Part shown: positions 11,209-19,309 of the stretch, in pieces | Position numbering within the stretch: the stretch's first letter is position 1 | How the letters are laid out: the number at the start of each line of letters is the position of its first letter | DNA from: Parafilimonas sp963759555 | GTDB lineage: Bacteria; Bacteroidota; Bacteroidia; Chitinophagales; Chitinophagaceae | Direction of reading: 5' to 3' | Assembly (NCBI GenBank): GCA_963759555.1 | Contig: CAVWZV010000002.1 | Span: 1 to 64,000 of the forward strand | Length of the DNA: 64,000 nt | Notes under the pieces: model-generated | Databases searched by the model: none | What the model was told of the DNA's origin: nothing | Seen by the model: only the letters and a program-made list of their open reading frames with translations | Program-made: the position numbers and the translations under genes

Positions 11209-11306
11209 CACGAATGGCACGAATGCAGACACGAATGAAGAAGACGGCCGAATCACGATTCGGTTCGGCCTTCTCTTGTTTCGTCGTGACATTCGTGCCA
11301 TTCGTG
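11209..11306. repeat. Nested inverted repeat between convergent genes
   Basis: A perfect 17-bp inverted repeat (11209-11225 with 11290-11306, core CACGAATGGCACGAATG) encloses a second hairpin built from GGCCGAA/TTCGGCC and CCGAAT/ATTCGG around 11246-11271. It fills the gap between the stops of the SirB1-like gene and carB. It may be a dispersed intergenic repeat that also acts as a bidirectional terminator. Confidence 0.65.
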
Positions 11307-11307
11307 G

Positions 11308-12378
11308 CTAATTCTGTCTTCGCTCGAAGTACTCCTGCAGCGGCTGCACGCCCCAGTCCTCCTTCTGCATCGCCTGAATCGCCTGCGCCGCGGCGTTGGC
11401 GCCGGTGATCGTCGTCACGATCGGCACCTTGTTCAGCACCGCCATCGCGCGGATCTTCCCTTCGTCCGTCTGCGGGCCCTTCTTCGTCGGCGTGTTGATG
11501 ATGAGCTGGACCTTGCCGTTCTTGATGTAGTCCTTGATGTTCGGCCGGCCCTCGGCCAGCTTGCTGATCCGCGTGGCGGGGATGTCGTTGCTTCGCGAGC
11601 GCCGTCGTACGTGCCGGCGCTGGCGATGATCTCGAAGCCCAGCTCGGCGAGCATCTTCGCGACCGGGACGATCGCCTCCTTGTCGGCGTCGCGGACGGAG
11701 ATGAAGACCGTGCCCTTCGTCGGCAGCACCGTGCCGGCCGCGATCTGGCTCTTGGCGAAGGCGATCGGGAAAGTCGCGGTCGATGCCCATCACTTCGCCG
11801 GTGCTGCGCATCTCCGGGCCGAGGATGACGTCGACGCCGGGGAACTTGGTGAACGGGAAGACGACTTCTTTGACGCTGACGTGTGCTTCGGGTCGGGCTG
11901 TTCCGTCACGCCGAGCTCCGCCAGCGACTTGCCCGGCCATCACCTTCGCCGCGATCTTCGCCCACGGGATGCCGGTCGCCTTGCCGACGAACGGCACCGT
12001 GCGGCGAGCGCGCGGGTTCACTTCGATCACGTAGATCTCGCCGTCCTTGATCGCGTACTGCACGTTCATCAGGCCGCGGACGCGCAGCGCCTTGGCGAGT
12101 GCCCGCGTCTGCTCCTTCAGCCGCTCGACGATCTCCTTGGACAGCGAGTAAGGCGGCAGCGAGCAGGCGGAGTCGCCGGAGTGAATGCCCGCCTCCTCGA
12201 TGTGCTCCATGACGCCGATGACGATCGCCTGCCCCGTAGGCGACGCCTGCGTCGCCCTTCGTGCGCGGCGCGTATCGGTTCGCGAGACGCAGGCGTCGCA
12301 GCTACGGCGTAGAAGTCGGCCAGGCAATCGACGTCGACCTCCGTCGCGGCGTCGAGGAACTTGTCGACGAGGATCGGT
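11308..12378 (-). CDS. carB: Carbamoyl-phosphate synthase large chain, C-terminal part only
   Basis: RPILVDKFLDAATEVDVDCLAD, VIGVMEHIEEAGIHSGDSA and EIYVIEVNPRA are the second ATP-grasp domain. VFISVRDADKEAIVPVAKML and the tail KVPIVTTITGANAAAQAIQAM are the MGS-like allosteric domain. CarB makes carbamoyl phosphate for arginine and pyrimidine synthesis. Only the last third of the roughly 1,080-residue family length is present because the sequence switches source near 12378. A palindromic insertion adds about 24 residues after VDCLADF. Frame changes occur near 11590, 11770 and 12230. Confidence 0.9.
   Translation of the reverse strand, partial: TDPRRQVPRRRDGGRRRLPGRLLRRSCDACVSRTDTRRARRATQASPTGQAIVIGVMEHIEEAGIHSGDSACSLPPYSLSKEIVERLKEQTRALAKALRVRGLMNVQYAIKDGEIYVIEVNPRARRTVPFVGKATGIPWAKIAAKVMAGQVAGGARRDGTARPEAHVSVKEVVFPFTKFPGVDVILGPEMRSTGEVMGIDRDFPDRLRQEPDRGRHGAADEGHGLHLRPRRRQGGDRPGREDARRAGLRDHRQRRHVRRRSRSNDIPATRISKLAEGRPNIKDYIKNGKVQLIINTPTKKGPQTDEGKIRAMAVLNKVPIVTTITGANAAAQAIQAMQKEDWGVQPLQEYFERRQN
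12240..12299. repeat. Palindromic element inside carB
   Basis: A perfect 14-bp inverted repeat (12240-12253 with 12286-12299, GCGACGCCTGCGTC and its complement) with a 32-nt spacer lies in the ATP-grasp coding sequence, between codons for VDVDCLAD and VIGVMEHIEE. CarB proteins normally have only a few residues there. It stays open in the carB frame apart from one base slip at its edge. Confidence 0.65.
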
Positions 12379-12388
12379 CGTTGAAGTA
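12368..12388. other. Chimeric junction between two source genomes
   Basis: On the minus strand, codons for GITGSIAAYKSILL (start of coaBC, A+T-rich) run straight into RPILVDKFLD (CarB interior, G+C-rich). Composition changes abruptly here and stays changed on both sides. The exact base is uncertain by a few positions around 12378. No repeat or mobile-element end is visible. Confidence 0.85.
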
Positions 12389-12452
12389 ATATAGATTTAT
12401 ATGCAGCAATACTTCCTGTAATACCCAATAATATTTTTTTTCCTTTCAGCAT
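12379..12452 (-). CDS. coaBC: Phosphopantothenoylcysteine decarboxylase/synthase, N-terminal fragment
   Basis: The ATG at 12452 starts MLKGKKILLGITGSIAAYK, the flavodoxin-like FMN-binding N-terminus of CoaBC (Dfp), which makes 4'-phosphopantetheine in CoA synthesis. About 24 codons are present before the sequence turns into carB. Its place downstream of bamD and rpoZ on the same strand matches the order I know from Bacteroidota. Confidence 0.8.
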
Positions 12453-12461
12453 GTATGCAGA

Positions 12462-12488
12462 TAAAAAATCCCGCCGTTGGCGGGATTA
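12462..12488 (-). terminator. Rho-independent terminator after rpoZ
   Basis: A perfect 9-bp stem AATCCCGCC/GGCGGGATT (12467-12475 with 12479-12487) has a 3-nt loop. Read on the minus strand, it is followed by TTTTTTAT. It lies between rpoZ and the coaBC start, so coaBC would need read-through or its own promoter. Confidence 0.8.
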
Positions 12489-12507
12489 AATTTACATGTA
12501 ATAAATA

Positions 12508-12849
12508 TTACCGGAAAAGATCGTCATCATTTTTACGATGATAAATTTTACCATCCATAAATTCCTGGGTGGCAAGAATTGCAGGATTTGGCATTTTTTC
12601 ATACGCCTTCGAAATTTCAATCTGTTCTTTGTTTTCATGAATTTCTTCCAGGCTATCGGTATGGCTGGCAAATTCTTCCAGCTTGTTATGTAACTCTTCC
12701 TTTAGCGCAATATTTATCTGGTTTGCTCTTTTTGCAACGATGGCAATAGATTCGTAAAGATTGCCTGTTTTAGCTTTGATTTCTATCAAGCTTTTTGTTT
12801 CAACGCTGCTTGGCATGTTAGCGCTGAGTTGTCGCCTTAATTTGCTCAT
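12508..12849 (-). CDS. rpoZ: DNA-directed RNA polymerase omega subunit (Bacteroidota type)
   Basis: The 113-residue protein has the Rpb6/omega core: KTGNLYESIAIVAKRANQI, then LHNKLEEFASHTDSLEE and EQIEISKAYEKMPNPAI. Omega binds the beta' subunit and helps assemble RNA polymerase. The start overlaps the end of bamD by 32 nt, so the two are co-transcribed and probably coupled. A strong terminator follows. Confidence 0.85.
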   Translation of the reverse strand: MSKLRRQLSANMPSSVETKSLIEIKAKTGNLYESIAIVAKRANQINIALKEELHNKLEEFASHTDSLEEIHENKEQIEISKAYEKMPNPAILATQEFMDGKIYHRKNDDDLFR

Positions 12850-13654
12850 TATTACTTTGATTTTGAATTTTCTTTAAATAATTTTCTGACTGGGTTTTAT
12901 AATCGTTTGCTTCTGCAATTAATTTGCTTTCCGGAAACCGCTGTTGAAAATCTGTAACATCTGATATCACTTTATCAAAACGTTGTTCCTGCTTGTCTGC
13001 AACACTTAATTGCGCGTATTTAAAATAAGACTTTATTGAACTTAAAGCATATTCATCCCCCTGGTCAGAATCAGGGAAATCATCCATTAACACGGAAAAC
13101 GCAACGCCCGCAGATTGGTAAAATCCAAGATCATAATACAGCTGCGCATTTTTATATTCTTTTTGTTCAAGTTTTTTTCTGCACTGATCAATTATGTCCG
13201 TCGCATCACTCACTCTTTTTGAATCAGGATGTGTATTTATAAAAGCCTGCAACAGCGCAATTGTTTTCGTAGTATTTGTTTGGTCCAGATCAACCTTTGG
13301 CGACTGTTTATAATAACAAATGCAACGCATGTATTCGCACTCTTCTACTTTTGGATTGTTAGGAAAATTTTCCGTGTATGTTTTAAACAAATTTTCCGCA
13401 TTTTCATAATCCTTCAGATAATAAGATGTGTAAGCGTATTTATAATAGATGTCTTCAAACCGCGGATCGCCCTTAAACAACGGCATTATATCCGTATATA
13501 TTTGCTGCGCTTTTGTATACTCTTTTTTAGCATAGTATTGCTCAGCCATTTTCAATTTATATTCTTTGTCTTTACTTTTTACAATCTTGCCGAATTTTGA
13601 TGCGCAGGATGTAAAAACAAATGCAGCTATAAATATTCCTAAAACAAATTTCAT
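12818..13654 (-). CDS. bamD: Outer membrane assembly lipoprotein BamD
   Basis: A lipoprotein signal (FVLGIFIAAFVFTSC, lipobox cysteine at residue 17 of the chosen frame) is followed by TPR helices (EQYYAKKEYTKAQQIY, YYKYAYTSYYLKDYENAENL, YYDLGFYQSAGVAF). This matches BamD, the TPR lipoprotein of the BAM complex that inserts beta-barrels into the outer membrane. The ATG at 13654 is preferred over 13666 because a -7 promoter box covers 13664-13671 and would remove the upstream codon from the transcript. Confidence 0.9.
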   Translation of the reverse strand: MKFVLGIFIAAFVFTSCASKFGKIVKSKDKEYKLKMAEQYYAKKEYTKAQQIYTDIMPLFKGDPRFEDIYYKYAYTSYYLKDYENAENLFKTYTENFPNNPKVEECEYMRCICYYKQSPKVDLDQTNTTKTIALLQAFINTHPDSKRVSDATDIIDQCRKKLEQKEYKNAQLYYDLGFYQSAGVAFSVLMDDFPDSDQGDEYALSSIKSYFKYAQLSVADKQEQRFDKVISDVTDFQQRFPESKLIAEANDYKTQSENYLKKIQNQSNNEQIKATTQR

Positions 13655-13663
13655 AAAAGCGGG

Positions 13664-13671
13664 CAAAGATA
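13664..13671 (-). promoter_or_regulatory. Bacteroidota -7 box for bamD-rpoZ
   Basis: The minus strand reads TATCTTTG, matching TAnnTTTG of the Bacteroidota housekeeping sigma factor. Only 9 nt separate it from the bamD ATG, so the leader is very short. No convincing -33 TTG was found at the usual distance. Confidence 0.6.
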
Positions 13672-13811
13672 ATTTATTTGGGCAAATTAGCTATAACTGC
13701 TTTTTAGTTGAGAATTAGGTAGTTAATAAAATGAGAAATATCATGTTATATAAGATGCGATAAACCATTCAGAACAAAACACGTCAGAAATTTGCAACAT
13801 TATATTACAGT

Positions 13812-14441
13812 ATGAAAAAGCATTTCCTTTTACTTTTTTTATTTGGGTTGATTGCTGCACAAAGCTTTTCGCAGAGCGCAACAGATGCACAAAATATTTT
13901 AGACAAATTATCGGCGAAAGTTAAATCGGCAAAAGGGATAAGCGCAACATTTACTTTGGCACAATACGATAAGTCGAATCACCCTTTAAGCACTTCACAA
14001 GGATTAGTTAAAATAAAAGGCAATAAATATTATGTAAAAGAAGATAAAACAGAAATTTATTGTGATGGTGCTCAAACATGGAATTTTGACGGCAGCAACG
14101 AAGTAACCGTTTCAAAAAATGATGGCTCATCAGATGATGTTTCGCCACAGCAGATCTTAACAGGTGTTAGCAAAAATGATTTTAACTATAAACTTGTTTC
14201 TTCGGCGGGTAATAATTTTGAGATTTTATTATTGCCTGTTGATAAAAGAAAAAATTTTAAACAGGTAACTATTTTTATTAACAAGTCTACCAACCTTGTT
14301 TCAAAAGCAAAAATTACCGACAAATCTGATAATGTATTTCAGCTAACTTTTTCTTCCATTAATCTGAACACAACTATACCCGACAGCCAGTTTAGTTTTA
14401 ATGCAATAAAACATCCGGGCGTTGAAGTAATCAATCAATAA
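13812..14441 (+). CDS. lolA: Outer membrane lipoprotein carrier protein LolA
   Basis: 209 residues with a cleavable signal (MKKHFLLLFLFGLIAAQSFS) and the LolA-like beta fold: ILDKLSAKVKSAKGISATFT, GLVKIKGNKYYVK, IYCDGAQTWNF and TIPDSQFSFNAIKHPGVEVI. LolA carries lipoproteins through the periplasm from LolCDE to the outer membrane. It is divergent from bamD, another envelope gene, and followed 41 nt later by cmk. Confidence 0.85.
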   Translation: MKKHFLLLFLFGLIAAQSFSQSATDAQNILDKLSAKVKSAKGISATFTLAQYDKSNHPLSTSQGLVKIKGNKYYVKEDKTEIYCDGAQTWNFDGSNEVTVSKNDGSSDDVSPQQILTGVSKNDFNYKLVSSAGNNFEILLLPVDKRKNFKQVTIFINKSTNLVSKAKITDKSDNVFQLTFSSINLNTTIPDSQFSFNAIKHPGVEVINQ

Positions 14442-14482
14442 AACTTCTTTTGCTTTTAGCAAATTTTATTCAGTTTTGCCAA

Positions 14483-15172
14483 ATGCGGCAAAAGATAATA
14501 ATTGCAATAGACGGTTATTCTTCCTGTGGCAAAAGCACGCTGGCAAAACAACTTGCAAAAGAGTTGCTGTACCTGCATGTTGACAGCGGTGCCATGTACC
14601 GCGCCATTACATTATATTTTTTGCGCAACGTTATAAATATTAACAAACCGAAAGAAATAAATGAGGCTTTAAGAAATATCCATCTTTCTTTTTTATTTAA
14701 TAACGCTTCCGGCGAAAGCGACATTTATCTTAATGATGAAAATATTGAAGCACAAATTCGCGATATGGTGATAAGCGAAAAAGTAAGTGACGTAGCTGCG
14801 GTGGAGCAGGTACGGCATTTTGCAGTGGTGCAGCAACAGGAAATAGGAATAAAGAAAGGTATTGTTATGGATGGAAGAGACATTGGTACAACTGTTTTTC
14901 CTGATGCCGAACTAAAAATTTTTATGATTGCTGATATTGCTATTCGCGTGGAAAGAAGATATAAAGAATTGTATAAATCAAACAAAAACATAACTATTGA
15001 AGAAGTGAAAAATAATCTTGAAATGCGCGATTATATTGACAGCAACAGAGCTATAAGCCCTTTGCGAAAAGCAGATGACGCGTTTGTGCTCGACAATAGT
15101 AACTTAACTATGGCACAGCAATTGAAAATTGCTTTAGATAAGGTAAATGAAAAACTAAATGCTACGTATTAA
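14483..15172 (+). CDS. cmk: Cytidylate kinase
   Basis: P-loop GYSSCGKST, DSGAMYRAITLYF, and DGRDIGTTVFPDAELKIFM are CMP kinase signatures. The enzyme phosphorylates CMP and dCMP. The ATG at 14483 (MRQKIIIAIDG) puts the P-loop at the normal distance from the N-terminus; an in-frame ATG at 14450 would add an unlikely 11 residues. Length from 14483 is 229 residues, usual for the family. Confidence 0.92.
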   Translation: MRQKIIIAIDGYSSCGKSTLAKQLAKELLYLHVDSGAMYRAITLYFLRNVININKPKEINEALRNIHLSFLFNNASGESDIYLNDENIEAQIRDMVISEKVSDVAAVEQVRHFAVVQQQEIGIKKGIVMDGRDIGTTVFPDAELKIFMIADIAIRVERRYKELYKSNKNITIEEVKNNLEMRDYIDSNRAISPLRKADDAFVLDNSNLTMAQQLKIALDKVNEKLNATY

Positions 15173-15207
15173 TATAATAAGGTTCATGAAAAGTAAACAG
15201 AGTAATT

Positions 15208-15777
15208 ATGCATGAGATAGAACCATTTTATAACTGGAGACATATATATGTTGCAGAAGAAGATGAAAAGTCTCCGTTTTATGGTCGTGAGTATAGTGAA
15301 TTTGAATTCTCTCATTCCATTTATAATTATTATATACATCCGCAGTGGGATGAATTTGGAAGCCGCACATTATATCTTAAAATAATCTATGCAGATTATG
15401 AATTGGGTTATGCAATTATTGAAATGATAGGAGAGTGGAATGATGCGATAGAAAATGATATTATGACTTTGAAAAGAGATGTGATTGATGCAATGATGCT
15501 GGAAGGAATAAATAAGTTCATTCTCATTGCAGAAAACGTTTTAAACTTTCACAGCGGTGATAAAGATTATTACCAGGAATGGCAGGAAGAAAATACAGAA
15601 AACGGCGGCTGGGCGATTGCTTTAAACATGAGCGAACCCGCACAGTATGATTTTAGAAGAAAAAAGCTTAATAATTACATTGAATTAATTGATTTGCCGG
15701 AATGGCGTATTTATAAGCCATATCACCTTTTCAGAAAAATTAACGATGCCATTCACATGCGGTTGCCGAACGATTAA
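15208..15777 (+). CDS. Conserved-looking protein of unknown function
   Basis: 189 residues, acidic, rich in Tyr and Trp (HEIEPFYNWRHIYVAEEDEK, SPFYGREYSEFEFSH, HPQWDEFGSRTLYLKI). There is no signal peptide or membrane segment, so it is probably cytoplasmic. Its well-formed coding pattern and tight fit between cmk and the convergent esterase (stop codons adjacent) support a real gene. I do not recognise a domain. Confidence 0.7.
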   Translation: MHEIEPFYNWRHIYVAEEDEKSPFYGREYSEFEFSHSIYNYYIHPQWDEFGSRTLYLKIIYADYELGYAIIEMIGEWNDAIENDIMTLKRDVIDAMMLEGINKFILIAENVLNFHSGDKDYYQEWQEENTENGGWAIALNMSEPAQYDFRRKKLNNYIELIDLPEWRIYKPYHLFRKINDAIHMRLPND

Positions 15778-16677
15778 TTATTTCTGATGAAAGCTATCAC
15801 CGATAAAATGTAATGCATCTGTAATTCCTGTTCGCCAGTACGTCCAGTTATGCGCACCGTCACGCACACGAAATTCGTGGGGCACGTGTTTTTCCGTTAA
15901 AGCAATATGCAGTAAACAATTTCCTTTTGTTAAAAAATCATCATCCCCGCAATCAATCCAATAACGTACACGGCTTAAATCTGCAGTTGATTCTTTTGCA
16001 ACAATATCTAAAACTGAGTTTGCATGCCAGCTATCATTTAAACGATCTTTACCTTTTAGATTACGACCAAAAACTCTGGCGAGAACATTCGCATAATTTT
16101 CATCAGGCATTGCAATAAGCTCATCATCTCCAAAAACACCGGCGCTTAAAGGTGCGGCCGCTGCAAATAAATCCGGATGTTTTAAAGCATAAATTAAGGT
16201 GCCATACCCGCCCATTGAAAGACCTGCAACACCGCGGTACTTTTTTTCTGCCTTAATGCGATACTTCCTTTCAACATACGGCATAAACTCTTTTATAAAA
16301 AAATCTTCATAATTTTCTTTGCCATCATACGAGTTAACATACCAGCTTGAATCTCCGTTCGGCATAATAATTATCATCGGTGGAATTGTTCCATCTGCAA
16401 TCGCCTGATCTGCAAAACGGTTAATTTCACCAAACTGCAGCCAGCCTGTATTATCATCGGTAAAACCATGCAATAAATAAACAACCGGATAGGAGCGTTG
16501 TGAAACATCATAATCCGCAGGCAGGTAAACTGTGTACCGCACATTACGGCCAAGAATATCGCTCTTAATTGTTGCTTCTTCCGTTACTTTTCCGGTTGGT
16601 TGAGCAAAGGCAATCGTAGCTATTAAAATGCAACAGGTGGCAGAAATAATTTTATGAAAGAAATTTTTCATATACAT
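15778..16677 (-). CDS. Secreted alpha/beta-hydrolase, esterase D-type
   Basis: A signal peptide (ISATCCILIATIAFAQ) precedes an esterase_D-type core: YPVVYLLHGFTDDNTGW (oxyanion region), GLSMGGYGTLIYAL (nucleophile Ser), YWIDCGDDDFL (acid) and RDGAHNWTYW (His). The triad is complete. Relatives are periplasmic feruloyl/acetyl-xylan esterases and S-formylglutathione hydrolase-like enzymes; the substrate cannot be told. Start at 16677, or 16671 for MKNFF. Confidence 0.85.
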   Translation of the reverse strand: MYMKNFFHKIISATCCILIATIAFAQPTGKVTEEATIKSDILGRNVRYTVYLPADYDVSQRSYPVVYLLHGFTDDNTGWLQFGEINRFADQAIADGTIPPMIIIMPNGDSSWYVNSYDGKENYEDFFIKEFMPYVERKYRIKAEKKYRGVAGLSMGGYGTLIYALKHPDLFAAAAPLSAGVFGDDELIAMPDENYANVLARVFGRNLKGKDRLNDSWHANSVLDIVAKESTADLSRVRYWIDCGDDDFLTKGNCLLHIALTEKHVPHEFRVRDGAHNWTYWRTGITDALHFIGDSFHQK

Positions 16678-16789
16678 TGTTTAAGCGATGAAGATATTTA
16701 AATTGATTTTTAAATTAAAATCGTTTGCCTGTTAAATACTGTTTTAAATCATTGGTACAAGAATTGACCTAATTTATTAAAGCTTTTAT

Positions 16790-17134
16790 ATGCCACAGAA
16801 AGATGACATGAACACGTTAAGCCAGATCATGAATAAGCTTACGGTTAAAGGATATGACAACGAATTTCGCTGGACAAAAGACGGCTTCTGTGCGAAAGAC
16901 AAATGTTTTCAGCCGGAAGATTTAACCATTGTAAAAACTTACCGTTTTGAAGGTGTTTCAGATCCATCAGACATGTCGATACTGTATTTGATAAAAACGA
17001 AAGATGGATTTATTGGATATAGCCTTGACGCTTATGGTGTGTACAGCAACCATGATGATGAAGAAGGCTACGATAATTTTATCCGCAAAATACCTTTAAA
17101 AGATAATGATGAGCAATTAACGTTTGAACTTTAA
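16790..17134 (+). CDS. Small conserved Bacteroidota protein of unknown function
   Basis: 114 residues with VKGYDNEFRWTKDGFC, FQPEDLTIVKTYRFEGVSDP and IGYSLDAYGVYS. I recognise this as a small family often labelled 'phosphoribosylpyrophosphate synthetase' in databases, a label that its size and lack of PRPP motifs do not support. Cytoplasmic, no membrane segment. A start at 16808 (MNTLSQIM) is equally possible. Confidence 0.75.
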   Translation: MPQKDDMNTLSQIMNKLTVKGYDNEFRWTKDGFCAKDKCFQPEDLTIVKTYRFEGVSDPSDMSILYLIKTKDGFIGYSLDAYGVYSNHDDEEGYDNFIRKIPLKDNDEQLTFEL

Positions 17135-17306
17135 GGCTGATTAAAATACTGAACGTCGTGCTCATGTTTCTGCTGCGTTAACTATCAAATGTTCCATAGT
17201 CTCTGCGTTTAATTGTTTTAAGATTTTTTTGTTTTTTGATACAGCCGGTATTCACCTGTTTTTAGCAAGTGCATCTTTTTAAATTTTATAATTTATAAAA
17301 ATTATT

Positions 17307-18575
17307 TTGGAAACAATTATTGTAATAGGTGCAGGTGCGGCAGGATTAATGACAGCTTACGAACTGTCAAAACGCAAAAAGAAAATTATTGTATTGGAAG
17401 CGGCAGATCGTTTAGGCGGCAGAATTCATACTTACACAGGTTACGAATTTTCTGAGCCTGTAGAACTCGGCGCAGAATTCATTCATGGAAAATTACCACT
17501 CACATTAAACTTATTAGAAGAAGCTGCAATTAAGTATTATCCTGTAAAAGGCAAAATGTTTCATTTGGAACATGGAAGATTTAAAAAACAAAATGGTTTT
17601 AATCAGTACTGGAGTGAACTGATGAAATGTATGAAGGAATTAAAAGAGGATATGCCTTTATTAGATTTTTTACAGCAGTTATTTGGGGATAATAAATATG
17701 AAGGTTTGAGAGAATCCGCAAAGCGTTTTGCAGAGGGGTTTGATGTTGCGGACGTTTCAAAAGTTAGCACACGTGCGTTGTATAAAGAATGGTCAGAAGA
17801 ACATGATCAGCAATACAGAATTGAGGGCGGTTACCAGCAGTTAATTTCTTTTCTTGAATCTGAATGTAAAAAAAATGGTTGTGTTATTTATAATAATTGC
17901 TGTGTAAAAAAAATCAACTGGTCAAAACATGAAGTGAATATACTCACCATGTGCAGCCGTTATTTTAAAAGCAATAAAGTAGTAATTACGGTTCCGCTAA
18001 GTGTTTTACAGGTTGATAAGAGCGATGTCAGTTATATCGAATTCACTCCCGGAATAGAAACCTATTTGCAAGCCGCAAAAAACGTTGGTTATGGAACAGT
18101 AGTAAAAATTATTCTTGAATTTAATGAAGCATTTTGGCAGGAAGAAAAGAAAAATGCCGGGTTTTTTTTAACGAATGAAAAAATACCGACATGGTGGACA
18201 CAGCTTCCAAAAAACAATTGCATACTAACAGGATGGATGGGCGGTTTAAAGGCCCTTGACTTTAAAGATGCTGCCGACGAAGATATTCTTAAAGCAGCGC
18301 TGGAATCTTTATCGTCTGCATTTGCAAAACCGGCAGAAGTTTTAAAAGATAACTTATCAGCTTATAAAATAAATAACTGGATCAATGTGCCAAATATTTA
18401 TGGTGCCTATTCCTATGAAACGCCACAAAGCGCAAATGCAAAAAAAATATTAACCCAACCAGTTGAGGAAACTATAATTTTTGCCGGCGAAGCTGTATAT
18501 AATGGTATTGTTGACGGAACAGTTGAGGCAGCGCTTGTAAGCGGCATGCAGGCCGCCCAAAAAATTTTACAATAA
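17307..18575 (+). CDS. Flavin-dependent amine oxidase family protein
   Basis: The N-terminus ETIIVIGAGAAGLMTAYEL is the FAD dinucleotide-binding loop, followed by VLEAADRLGGRIHT. The C-terminal FAD motif is IIFAGEAVYNGIVDGTVEAAL. The length (422) fits monoamine oxidase-like enzymes; the substrate is unknown. The start is TTG at 17307: an in-frame stop lies at 17289-17291, and the next ATG would delete the GAGAAG loop. Confidence 0.85.
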   Translation: METIIVIGAGAAGLMTAYELSKRKKKIIVLEAADRLGGRIHTYTGYEFSEPVELGAEFIHGKLPLTLNLLEEAAIKYYPVKGKMFHLEHGRFKKQNGFNQYWSELMKCMKELKEDMPLLDFLQQLFGDNKYEGLRESAKRFAEGFDVADVSKVSTRALYKEWSEEHDQQYRIEGGYQQLISFLESECKKNGCVIYNNCCVKKINWSKHEVNILTMCSRYFKSNKVVITVPLSVLQVDKSDVSYIEFTPGIETYLQAAKNVGYGTVVKIILEFNEAFWQEEKKNAGFFLTNEKIPTWWTQLPKNNCILTGWMGGLKALDFKDAADEDILKAALESLSSAFAKPAEVLKDNLSAYKINNWINVPNIYGAYSYETPQSANAKKILTQPVEETIIFAGEAVYNGIVDGTVEAALVSGMQAAQKILQ

Positions 18576-18619
18576 GAAAGCATTGCGGCATAAATTTTTC
18601 AGGTAATAAATTAAACATC

Positions 18620-18802
18620 ATGATAATTCCGAAAGAAAAAAATAAAACGAATAAACAAGAGGAAGATGAAAATAAAGTTTCATCTGTAAACAAAAACGAA
18701 ACTGATACTGATGAAGAAATTTATTCTGACGGTTCGGGCGAAGCTTTTGAGCAAACAGAAGAAGTAAATGAAGACAATTTTGATGACCTTAAAGAAAAAT
18801 AA
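18620..18802 (+). CDS. Small acidic disordered protein
   Basis: 60 residues, almost only charged and polar (NKTNKQEEDENKVSSVNKNE, EEIYSDGSGEAFEQTEE). No fold can be predicted. It is followed after 3 nt by a second ORF of the same character, which argues for a real two-gene unit downstream of the amine oxidase. Function unknown. Confidence 0.5.
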   Translation: MIIPKEKNKTNKQEEDENKVSSVNKNETDTDEEIYSDGSGEAFEQTEEVNEDNFDDLKEK

Positions 18803-18805
18803 ATT

Positions 18806-19018
18806 ATGGAAGAAAAATCATCTGAAAAAGAAAATAAGAAAGTGCAAACTGATAAACAGTTTGATGACAATGAGGTGCGGGAAGGAAAAGCAAACAATTC
18901 TATTTCCAGTGAAGAAAATAATAAATCAACTTACCCATATAAAAGCGATGAGGATGAACAGTTTAAGAACCAGCCTGAATTTATCGACAGAAACGCAGAG
19001 ACAAAGAATAAAAGTTGA
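18806..19018 (+). CDS. Small charged disordered protein
   Basis: 70 residues, highly charged (EEKSSEKENKKVQTDKQFDD, KSDEDEQFKNQPEFIDRN). It starts 3 nt after the preceding acidic ORF, so it is probably co-translated. No domain is recognised and it has no transmembrane segment. Confidence 0.5.
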   Translation: MEEKSSEKENKKVQTDKQFDDNEVREGKANNSISSEENNKSTYPYKSDEDEQFKNQPEFIDRNAETKNKS

Positions 19019-19309
19019 TTAAAACGGTTTAATTATTTGCATTAAAGTAATAAGCATTGCTTAAAACTTAATTTTCATTACAAAGCAGACACAATTACAC
19101 AGTATAAGACCAGGAGCCAGGGGTGCAATAACCGGCGCGCCTGTCTTAATGCTAAAAATATCTTACTGTTTGTTATCGAAGCCTCCGTTATGCATTTGCG
19201 TAGTGCTCTCCGCCGGAATATGTATAAAACCTATAATAAATTCAAGCATTAAAACTGAAACATGCAGCATTAATAAAATAGCAGTAGCTTAACCATCTAA
19301 ATTAAGCAT

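Noticed and set aside
1..12378. Many long Arg-, Pro- and Ala-rich open frames on both strands of the left part
   Set aside because: They are shadow frames expected in high-G+C DNA; none shows domain motifs, and real proteins are found in the other frames.
12368..12388. Horizontal transfer or genomic-island border
   Set aside because: No mobile genes, repeats or att-like ends, both flanking genes are cut, and read quality changes at the same point; an assembly chimera explains all of this.
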